This document shows positions 26,698 to 32,968 of a stretch of 64,000 nt of DNA, one piece after another. Both the position numbers and the translations under genes were made by a program. This DNA is from Polyangium mundeleinium (GTDB lineage: Bacteria > Myxococcota_A > Polyangia > Polyangiales > Polyangiaceae). How positions within the stretch are numbered: the stretch's first letter is position 1; the number at the start of each line of letters is the position of its first letter. The DNA is taken from contig NZ_JAQNDO010000001.1 of assembly GCF_028369105.1 (NCBI RefSeq), positions 3,403,001-3,467,000 on the forward strand, written 5' to 3'. The notes under the pieces were generated by a model, which saw only the letters and a list, made by a program, of their open reading frames with translations, was not told the origin of the DNA and searched no databases.

Positions 26698-26764
26698 TAC
26701 GGCTCGTTCACGCTTCGACTTCGTACTACTTTCGTCGTAGTGATTCGGTAGTCCAACTTGCTAT
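26698..26764 (+). repeat. Direct repeat copy 2 (67 bp)
   Basis: Second copy of the repeat at 26582-26648, offset by 116 bp, about 11 helical turns. Contains the imperfect palindrome TACTAC-tttc-GTCGTA at the place of the copy-1 palindrome. Confidence 0.7.
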
Positions 26765-26833
26765 GTTGCCAAGACGGACGCCGGATTGCTCTATATTTGT
26801 CCCGTTTTGACGGCACGGCTACAAATGGTCCTC

Positions 26834-28396
26834 ATGAAGGACTGGAATACCTGGACTATGGAAGCCGATCGGGGGCTCGAGCTTCGGACGCACAAGATTC
26901 GCGTCGAGGTGAGCCGAGGGCCCATGGCAGGGGTCGTCACCGAAGTTTTGGGGCCGGAGGTGCGGGTCGGGAGCGGGAAAGATTGTGATCTCGTTCTCGA
27001 AGATCCGACCGTGAGCAGGCATCACCTGCTCCTTCGTATCGAGGGAGACCTCCTGCGCGTGCTCGACACGAGCAGCCGCAATGGCACGACCGTCGACGGC
27101 GTGCGGATCCGCGACGCCTACGCCCGGCCCGACTCGACGATCGGGCTCGGCGCTTCGGCCCTGCGGCTGCAAATGCTCCGCGACGTGGTGACGCTGCCGC
27201 TCTCGTCGAGCACGCACTTCGGGCGCCTCGTCGGCGCGAGCGTGCCGATGCGGCGGCTCTTCGCGCTGCTCGAGCGGATCGCGCCGAAAGATACGACCGT
27301 GCTGGTCGAAGGGGAGACCGGGACGGGCAAGGAGCTCGTGGCCGCGGCGATTCACGCCAAGAGCAAGCGGGCGAGTGGTCCGTTCATGGTCTTCGATTGC
27401 TCGTCGGTGGGCGCAGGTGTGCTGGAGAGCGAGCTCTTCGGACACAGGCGAGGGAGTTTCACGGGCGCGACCGAGCATCGCGTGGGGAAGTTCGAGGCGG
27501 CGCACGGCGGGACGCTTTTTCTGGACGAGATCGGGGAGCTGCCCCTGGAGCTGCAGCCGAAGCTGCTCCGGGCCCTGGAGACGCGCACGATCACGCGGAT
27601 CGGCGAGAATGAGCCGCGGCGGGCCGACGTGCGGATCGTGGCCGCGACGAACCGATCGCTGGCGGCCGAGGTCGAGCGGGGCAGGTTCCGCGAGGATCTC
27701 TATTACCGGCTGGCCGTCGTGCCGGTGCGGATGCCGCCGCTGCGGGAGCGGCTCGACGACATCCCCCTGCTCGTGCGCCATTTCGAGAAGGAATGGCAGG
27801 GGCGGAAGGATGCGCCGGCGCTGCTACCGAACGAGGTGCTCGAGCGGATGAAGGCGCACCCGCGGCCCTGGCCGGGCAACGTGCGGGAGCTCCGGAACAA
27901 GGTGGAGATGATGCTCTCGCTCGGGCTCGCCGAGCCGCCCTGGGCCGCAGAGGAGCCGGAAACCGAGGGGCCGATGCCTTCCGTGCTGCCGGTGAACCTC
28001 GAGCTGCCTTTGCACGTGGGGCTCGCGCACGTGGAAAACGCCTACAAACGAGCCTATGTGGAGCGCGCGTTGCGCGAGACGGGATTCAACGTGTCGCAGG
28101 CCGCGAAGATCGCGGGCGTGGGGCGGGCGTTTGTCCAGCGGGTGATGCGAAGGCACGGGATCCGATCGGGCGAGGAGGGTGGTGGACCCGAACGTGGTGA
28201 GGGCGGGGCCTCACCTGCGCCTGCGCTCGCGCCGCCGCCGGTCCCCGCGCCTGCGCCCGCGTCGTCGGCGGGGCACGGGCTCTACCAATGGTATCGAAAA
28301 CATCCGCTGGCCTCGCCAGACGCGCGTGGCAGGACCGATGGGTTCGGCCCGCGGAACGGGCACGGATCGAAGCGCCGGGACGAAGGCGGGCGTTGA
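26834..28396 (+). CDS. FHA-domain sigma-54-dependent transcriptional activator (bEBP)
   Basis: About 520 residues from ATG 26834 (ATG 26825 and 26858 are alternatives; none has a good Shine-Dalgarno). An N-terminal FHA domain ('VRVGSGKDCDLVLEDPTVSRHHLLL', 'TSSRNGTTVDGVRI') binds phosphothreonine, linking the activator to Ser/Thr kinases as in many myxobacterial bEBPs. The AAA+ domain has Walker A 'GETGTGKE', the sigma-54 loop as 'GSFTGA' (canonical GAFTGA), Walker B 'LFLDEI' and the R-finger region 'FREDLYYRL'. A Fis-type helix-turn-helix follows ('GFNVSQAAKIAGVGRAFVQRVMRRHGI'). An unusual ~75-residue Pro/Ala/Gly-rich tail extends beyond it. The direct repeats upstream could be its own binding sites. 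Confidence 0.92.
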   Translation: MKDWNTWTMEADRGLELRTHKIRVEVSRGPMAGVVTEVLGPEVRVGSGKDCDLVLEDPTVSRHHLLLRIEGDLLRVLDTSSRNGTTVDGVRIRDAYARPDSTIGLGASALRLQMLRDVVTLPLSSSTHFGRLVGASVPMRRLFALLERIAPKDTTVLVEGETGTGKELVAAAIHAKSKRASGPFMVFDCSSVGAGVLESELFGHRRGSFTGATEHRVGKFEAAHGGTLFLDEIGELPLELQPKLLRALETRTITRIGENEPRRADVRIVAATNRSLAAEVERGRFREDLYYRLAVVPVRMPPLRERLDDIPLLVRHFEKEWQGRKDAPALLPNEVLERMKAHPRPWPGNVRELRNKVEMMLSLGLAEPPWAAEEPETEGPMPSVLPVNLELPLHVGLAHVENAYKRAYVERALRETGFNVSQAAKIAGVGRAFVQRVMRRHGIRSGEEGGGPERGEGGASPAPALAPPPVPAPAPASSAGHGLYQWYRKHPLASPDARGRTDGFGPRNGHGSKRRDEGGR

Positions 28397-28427
28397 ACCG
28401 CGGTCCGTTCGGGTTCATCATGAACGC

Positions 28428-29495
28428 ATGAGGGGGCGTTCCAGTCTCACCGAGCATGAGCAGGGCCTCATGCTGGATCTCGTCGCCGAGCTCGGCGGAT
28501 CGCTCGATCTGCACGAGGTGCTCGGCCACGCGTACGGCCTGCTCTCGCAGCTCGTGCCCGCCGATCACGGGGCGCTCTGCGTGAGCCGGCCCGAGGGGCA
28601 CGCCGTCTACGACTGGGCGGTCGCCGAGATGCCCGAGAGGTTTTTCCAGGGATACGCGGAGATGGTCCCGCACGACTTCGTCCGGATCGCCGTGGCCGAG
28701 CGTCCGAACGAGGTGCTGCGCGACACCGAGATGCTCCCGCGCGCGTCGATGGAGCGCAGCTTCCTCTACAACCACTGCCGCGACATCGGCATGCAGCTCG
28801 AGCACGTGATGGCCGTCCTGCTCCGTGACGACCCTTCCTGGCACGGCGGGCTCATCCTCTACCGGGACAAGCGGATCGCATTCTCCGATCACGAGCGCGA
28901 GATCCTGCAGAAGCTCTCCCGGCATTTCACGAACGCCGTGAAGAACTGCCGCCTCTTCGGGTCGATGGCCCAGCGCGCGTCGATCCTCGACGGGGTGCTC
29001 GCCGGCATCGGGCACGAGGCCATCGTGTTCAACGCGTCGGGCGCGGAGATCGCGCGGACGTCGAGCGCGGAGAAGATGCTGCAGGCCTGGTTCAAGCCGA
29101 CCGAGCTCGGCCCCGGGAGGTTCCCCGAGCCGCTCGCCGCGCGCGTCGCGTGCATGGTGAAGGACCCGCACGCGCTGCTCGAGCCTTTCTGCCGGGGCGG
29201 CGCGTTCGCCGATCTGAAGGTCTCGATGCAGAAGCTCCCAGGCGGCGGAGGCGCGTCCTTCGTGATGCTGCTCGAGGAGGTCCCGCAGCTCGTGCCCATC
29301 CCCCTTCCGTGGCTGCGGGTCCTGAGCAGCGCGGAGATCAAGGTGGCCGAGCGCGTGTGCTGGGACAACGCGCTCATCGCCTCCGAGCTCTCCATCACGG
29401 AGCTCACGGTGAAGAAGCATTTCTCACGCATCTTCGACAAACTCGGCATCCCGAACCGCGCCGCGCTCATTCACCTGGCGTGGCGGCAGCGTTGA
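28428..29495 (+). CDS. LuxR-type HTH regulator with GAF-like sensor domain
   Basis: 355 residues from ATG 28428. The N-terminal ~180 residues form a GAF-like domain ('LDLHEVLGHAYGLLSQLVPADHGALCVS' ... 'LILYRDKRIAFSDHEREILQKLSRHFTNAVKNC'). A PAS-like segment follows ('SILDGVLAGIGHEAIVFNASGAEI'). The C-terminus is a LuxR helix-turn-helix ('LSSAEIKVAERVCWDNALIASELSITELTVKKHFSRIFDKLGI'). The GAF ligand is unknown; this is not the acyl-homoserine-lactone-binding domain of classical LuxR. Its 3' end overlaps the convergent diiron-protein gene by 29 bp. That proximity makes it a candidate regulator of the acyltransferase/diiron pair. ATG 28428 begins 31 bp after the bEBP stop, so it may be read from the bEBP transcript. 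Confidence 0.85.
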   Translation: MRGRSSLTEHEQGLMLDLVAELGGSLDLHEVLGHAYGLLSQLVPADHGALCVSRPEGHAVYDWAVAEMPERFFQGYAEMVPHDFVRIAVAERPNEVLRDTEMLPRASMERSFLYNHCRDIGMQLEHVMAVLLRDDPSWHGGLILYRDKRIAFSDHEREILQKLSRHFTNAVKNCRLFGSMAQRASILDGVLAGIGHEAIVFNASGAEIARTSSAEKMLQAWFKPTELGPGRFPEPLAARVACMVKDPHALLEPFCRGGAFADLKVSMQKLPGGGGASFVMLLEEVPQLVPIPLPWLRVLSSAEIKVAERVCWDNALIASELSITELTVKKHFSRIFDKLGIPNRAALIHLAWRQR

Positions 29496-30159
29496 CCGTC
29501 GACGCGTCCCCCGCGAACATCCCCAAATAAAGCGCTGCCGTCACCGCCGCGGACAACGTGATGGCGCGGCGGTCGCCTTCGGCTTCGAGGCGCGCGAAGA
29601 GGCCACGCAGGACGCTCGTGTGCCCCTCGTCAGCGTCGGCGTGGCCGCGGAGGAAGCGGACGCCGCGCTCGATGCCGGGGATACGTCGCCGCGCGACGAG
29701 GTGCGCCGCCGTAGTGCCGGCGCGGGCCTGGGAGAGGGCTTCGAGGATGTAGGCTGTGCCGAGGAAGGCGAGGGGCGAGCCGGCCTCGACCTGGAACTGG
29801 TTCCACGCGATGTAGGCGGTGACGGCGGGGCTCGGTCGCGGCGGCGCGGCGGGGCTCTGCGCGCGGCCGATGGCGGCGAGGTCTTCGAGGACCCAGAGAT
29901 CGTGCCCCTGCTCCTCGTCGGCCTTCTGCAAGAAGAGCCGCGCCAGATCGAGGGCCTTGCCCGCGCGCGCGAGCCGCTCGCCGGCGCGGCGCAGCAAGGG
30001 TCGGGTTTGGCGGACGTAGAGATAGGTTTGTCCGAGGAAGGCAGCGTATTCGTCCGTGTCGAGGTCACCTGCGAGCAGGCGGCGTGCGGCAGGGTGCGCG
30101 TCGAGGGCCGAGAGCAGGTCCGAGACGGTGGTATCGAGGGTTTCGACGAGGGCGTTCAT
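29467..30159 (-). CDS. Haem-oxygenase-like diiron protein (iron-containing redox enzyme family)
   Basis: 230 residues from the ATG at 30159, with AAAGGAG ~9 nt upstream. The protein is all-helical with the haem-oxygenase-like signature: 'LARLFLQKADEEQGHDLWVLEDL' supplies Glu/His ligands, 'AGSPLAFLGTAYILEALS' is the conserved Gly-rich helix, and 'FLRGHADADEGHTSVL' supplies the second acidic/His set. Related HDOs (UndA, BesC, CADD) use a diiron centre and O2 to oxidise fatty acids, amino acids or tyrosine-derived substrates. It is the second gene of a two-gene operon behind the LuxI/FeeM-like acyltransferase (19 bp gap), so an N-acyl product may be its substrate. That link is inference. Confidence 0.78.
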   Translation of the reverse strand: MNALVETLDTTVSDLLSALDAHPAARRLLAGDLDTDEYAAFLGQTYLYVRQTRPLLRRAGERLARAGKALDLARLFLQKADEEQGHDLWVLEDLAAIGRAQSPAAPPRPSPAVTAYIAWNQFQVEAGSPLAFLGTAYILEALSQARAGTTAAHLVARRRIPGIERGVRFLRGHADADEGHTSVLRGLFARLEAEGDRRAITLSAAVTAALYLGMFAGDASTVNAAATPGE

Positions 30160-30178
30160 GGTCCGCGGCTCCTTTCGT

Positions 30179-30982
30179 TCAGGCGGCGATCGAGCCCGGA
30201 TTGGGGAAGGCGGGGGGTTTCGCGCGCCGGACGGTGCGCTGCTCGGCGACGTCGGCGAGGAGGGGAAGGGCGCACATGTGGAAGCGTGTGTCGTAGACGG
30301 GCGGACCCACGAAGCGGGCGCGCATGCGGCGCGTGTACATGTCGAGGGTGCGGGGGAGCCGGGATCGCGCGGGCGCGGCGGTCGCCGCCGTGCGACCGTG
30401 GTCGTCGTAGAAGGGGCGCTTCGGCGGGGCGGGGGCGGGCGGCGGGAGGCGCGGGGCGAGGGATAGGTCGTTCCGGACGAACCCGCGCTCGCGGGCGACG
30501 TGCTGGATGAGGCGGGCATCTTCGATGCCGTCGGTCTCGGTGTTTGCCGTGGCAATCCAGTGGCCGACGCCGAGGACCCGGCTCAGGTGGACGGCGGCGG
30601 CGTGGAGCTCGGCGACGGCCATGGAGTGTCTGTGGGTGGCGAGGACGCAATAACGCGAGGTCTCGGCGAGGCGGAGCCCGGCGGCAACGAGGGGGGCGAG
30701 GTCGAATTGCGACTCGACGGAGAGGCCAAACGAGGTGCCGTTCGTGGCGGCGATCTCGGGGTTCGGCAGGAGGAGGCGGAGGGTGCCGACGGCGAGGTCG
30801 CCGTCGTAGGTGATGAGGTGAAGGGTCGTGGGGAGGGTATCGAACGGATCGAGCTCGCGGGGGACTGCGTGGTCTTTCGTGTCGAGGTACCCGAGCTCAC
30901 GGGCGAAAACGTCGAAACGAACGCGGACGGCGTCGTCGAGGTGTCTTTGGGTTTCGGCGATGATGCAACGGATGTCTGGCAT
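30179..30982 (-). CDS. LuxI/FeeM-like GNAT acyltransferase
   Basis: 267 residues from the ATG at 30982, with GGAGG ~6 nt upstream. The first 180 residues read like the acyl-homoserine-lactone synthase / N-acyl amino acid synthase fold: 'VRFDVFARELGYL' (R..VF..LGW region, Tyr for Trp), 'RELDPFD' (the E.D..D motif), 'LAVGTLRLLLPN' (G.LRL.P), 'LAETSRYCV' (E.SR) and 'LGVGHWIATAN'. Most residues invariant in LuxI-type synthases are present. A ~85-residue Pro/Arg-rich C-terminal extension is unusual. The product could be an acyl-HSL-like signal or an N-acyl amino acid. It is divergent from the ART-like gene with 420 bp between, and is followed by the diiron protein. Confidence 0.72.
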   Translation of the reverse strand: MPDIRCIIAETQRHLDDAVRVRFDVFARELGYLDTKDHAVPRELDPFDTLPTTLHLITYDGDLAVGTLRLLLPNPEIAATNGTSFGLSVESQFDLAPLVAAGLRLAETSRYCVLATHRHSMAVAELHAAAVHLSRVLGVGHWIATANTETDGIEDARLIQHVARERGFVRNDLSLAPRLPPPAPAPPKRPFYDDHGRTAATAAPARSRLPRTLDMYTRRMRARFVGPPVYDTRFHMCALPLLADVAEQRTVRRAKPPAFPNPGSIAA

Positions 30983-31101
30983 GATGTCCTCCGGCGGCGC
31001 GAGCGAATGTCGGCTCGGTCGTCGAGAGGGCCTTGATTGCAGGCGACGTGCCCGACGGCGGTGGGCCGATTCTCCGGCCGAACCGCGGGGAAGACGCGCG
31101 C

Positions 31102-31122
31102 GGTGGATCCGGATGGATGCAG
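31102..31122. repeat. 21-bp operator-like repeat, copy 1
   Basis: Shares GGTGGATCCGG at the left and ATGCAG at the right with 31146-31166; 18 of 21 positions match. The two copies are 44 bp apart, about four helical turns, as expected for two protein-binding sites on one DNA face. Confidence 0.45.
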
Positions 31123-31145
31123 GGAGCGTCGAGAAATGTGGAGGG

Positions 31146-31166
31146 GGTGGATCCGGGCGCATGCAG
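31146..31166. repeat. 21-bp operator-like repeat, copy 2
   Basis: Second copy of the element at 31102-31122. Lies ~164-184 bp upstream of the acyltransferase start and ~240 bp upstream of the ART-like gene. Confidence 0.45.
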
Positions 31167-31402
31167 CACCCTGGGGGGGCCAGCCATCACTTCGTCCGCC
31201 CGACTTGTGCATGCGGCGCTGCGCGGATCGCGCAAGGAATTGCGTGATGCTGGTAACGCGCGGACGGACGGAAGCGGCTGCGGGAGCCGGTCGGGAAGGC
31301 ACCCGGGAAAGCGCGCACGGGATCGAGCTTGCTTCGTTACGGGAAGGGGCAGAACATGCTTCTGTGCCCCGCGGCTTCTTGGCTGCCGGACAGGAGGAAG
31401 TG

Positions 31403-31951
31403 ATGGCTCAGAAGGCGATGTACAGCTACCGGGGAGACACGCGTGACGACGCGACCGTGCGGGATCACGGTGGCTTCGCCCCGAAGTTCTTGCTGGAGCA
31501 GCATAACGGTGGATTCGATGAGTTCATCAAGTGCACGAACAAGACCGCGGGCAAGCTTGGCTGCAATTGTCCGGGCACCACGGAGGCAGATTTGTTCCGC
31601 GGAGGGCGCAATGAGTTTCTCAAGATCATGGAGAAGCCCATCAATTTGCAAGCCCACGTGATGTTCAACAAGAGCGGGTATATCTCGACCGCCTTCCGGA
31701 GTGACGAAACCTATGCCGGCCATCAATACAGGATGGGCGGCCTGTTGTACGAATATTCCATCCAGGAAGCTGCTGCGCGGTTCCGCATTGCGGCCAAGAT
31801 TCCTGGGCTCGTCAACGGCTGGAAAGTGTACCTCGATGCCGTGAATATCGGGCAGTCGATGCTCATCGCGATCACACCCCGCGGAGGCGTGGAGCTGACC
31901 TTCATCACGCCGGTACCCTACAAGTACATCACGCACGTCGGATTCAAGTGA
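31403..31951 (+). CDS. Putative mono-ADP-ribosyltransferase (cholera/pertussis toxin-like fold)
   Basis: 182 residues from ATG 31403, with GGAGG 6 nt upstream. The N-terminus 'Y9-R10-G-D-T-R14 ... HGGFAPKF' matches the 'YRaDsR.p..I...GG..P' opening of cholera and pertussis toxin catalytic subunits, where the Arg binds NAD. 'G92-Y-I-S95-T96-A97-F' fits the STS motif that follows. 'R-G-G-V-E164-L-T-F...PVPYKYITHVGF' fits the catalytic Glu strand and the 'IP...I.GW' end. The residue two before E164 is Gly, not Glu/Gln, so it is not a standard arginine-specific ExE/QxE enzyme. No signal peptide is seen. GC content is visibly lower than in the neighbours, suggesting transfer. No partner or immunity gene is adjacent. 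The call is motif-based and untested. Confidence 0.6.
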   Translation: MAQKAMYSYRGDTRDDATVRDHGGFAPKFLLEQHNGGFDEFIKCTNKTAGKLGCNCPGTTEADLFRGGRNEFLKIMEKPINLQAHVMFNKSGYISTAFRSDETYAGHQYRMGGLLYEYSIQEAAARFRIAAKIPGLVNGWKVYLDAVNIGQSMLIAITPRGGVELTFITPVPYKYITHVGFK

Positions 31952-32023
31952 CCCTCCTCGGAGGGAGCGCGCCGGCACCGATTCGTCGACCGTGTCCATC
32001 CGCGCCGGCTGCGGAATCACTCC

Positions 32024-32968
32024 TCACGGCTTCGGGTGCGCAAGGAGCCACTCCACCACCGCCGGCGCGAAATTCGCTCCGAGGCCCGGGACGTGTGTCC
32101 CTCCGTCGATCGTCCAGAGCTCCGCCGCGCCGCCTGCCTTGCAGCCCGTCGTGTATTGCGAGACGCTGGTCTCGGCGCCGTCAATCGTGGCGTCGAGGTC
32201 GAGAGCTTCGCCTGCGGACGGCGTGAGCGCGCAGCCGTTTTTCTGGGCCCATTGCTCGGCCGTCGCCACGGCGCCCGGAACACTCACGCCCATGATCGCC
32301 TCGCCGTCGTAGGGGACGGTGTCGTCCGCGGTGCCGTGGATCTGCAGGACCGCGACGGGTTTTTCGGCCGCACATTTCGCAGGATCGCTCCACGTCGCGC
32401 CCGCGAGGCTCGCGATGCCGGCGACGAGGTCCGAGCGGTCGCAGGCCATCCGGTGCGACATGAAGCCGCCATTGGAATGGCCCACGAAATACACGCGCTT
32501 CGGGTCGACCTTGTAATGCTGGCCGATCTCGGTGACGAGGCCCGAGAGGTAGGCGACGTCGTCGACGCCCACGCCGCCGAAATCGCAACAGGCGTCGGTC
32601 GCGTTCCAGAAGCGCTTCGAGCTCGTGTCGGATGTGCCGTCCGGGTGCGCATACAAAAAGCCGTGTTTGTCGGCCTGGGGTTTCAATTGAAACAGGAGCT
32701 CCTGGACGAGGCCGGAGGCGCCGTAGCCGTGCAGCAGGATCACGAGCGGGGAGGGTTTGCCGGGGTCGATGCTGGGCGGGACATGGACGGTGACGGGGCG
32801 ATCGCCGCCGACCACGAGCTCGCCGGGATCCTCGCCGCCGATGCCCCCGGATCCGCCGGTGCCTCCCGAGCCTGCGCCGCCGCTCGATGCCGGGGGATTC
32901 GAGGAGCAAGCCAGGGCGAATGTGAACGGTATGGATGCGAAGACGAGGGAGCGGTAGAAGCGCGTCAT
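32024..32968 (-). CDS. PHB-depolymerase/feruloyl-esterase-like (LpqC) lipoprotein
   Basis: 314 residues from the ATG at 32968. Lipoprotein signal (FTFALAC) and a Gly/Ser linker lead into an alpha/beta-hydrolase domain: 'PLVILLHGYGASG' (oxyanion loop), nucleophile elbow 'GHSNGG', 'IHGTADDTVPYDG' carrying the acid, and 'GGTHVPG' carrying the catalytic His. These match polyhydroxybutyrate depolymerase/esterase family 1 proteins. Substrates range from PHB oligomers to feruloyl esters; which one applies is unknown. Expected to be exported and lipid-anchored. Its start codon overlaps that of the divergent CHAT gene in a shared CATG (32966-32969). Confidence 0.87.
   Translation of the reverse strand: MTRFYRSLVFASIPFTFALACSSNPPASSGGAGSGGTGGSGGIGGEDPGELVVGGDRPVTVHVPPSIDPGKPSPLVILLHGYGASGLVQELLFQLKPQADKHGFLYAHPDGTSDTSSKRFWNATDACCDFGGVGVDDVAYLSGLVTEIGQHYKVDPKRVYFVGHSNGGFMSHRMACDRSDLVAGIASLAGATWSDPAKCAAEKPVAVLQIHGTADDTVPYDGEAIMGVSVPGAVATAEQWAQKNGCALTPSAGEALDLDATIDGAETSVSQYTTGCKAGGAAELWTIDGGTHVPGLGANFAPAVVEWLLAHPKP

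Larger units (their letters stand above)
26518..26833 (+). promoter_or_regulatory. Regulatory intergenic region with 67-bp direct repeat upstream of the FHA activator
   Basis: This 316-bp gene-free stretch is visibly richer in A+T than its surroundings. It holds two imperfect 67-bp copies (26582-26648 and 26698-26764), a short TACCA-ctt-TGGTA palindrome in copy 1 with a weaker version in copy 2, and further downstream ATTTGT/ACAAAT and CCGT/ACGG inverted repeats (26795-26826). The layout suggests upstream activating sites for the activator itself or for a co-regulated transcript. No consensus -24/-12 is found: in both copies GG and GC are separated by 11 nt instead of 10. Confidence 0.5.
30983..31402. 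promoter_or_regulatory. Divergent intergenic region with paired 21-bp direct repeats
   Basis: A 420-bp gene-free stretch separates the acyltransferase gene (-) from the ART-like gene (+). It contains two near-identical 21-bp sequences (31102-31122 and 31146-31166). Apart from these I see only GC-rich sequence with no clear promoter hexamers. An open frame runs through it into the ART gene, but the amino-acid composition (Arg/Gly-rich, no conserved look) argues against translation. Confidence 0.4.

Noticed and set aside
31037-31402. 122-residue N-terminal extension of the ART-like ORF
   Set aside because: Arg/Gly-rich non-conserved composition, and a GGAGG site points to ATG 31403; the region holds operator-like repeats instead.
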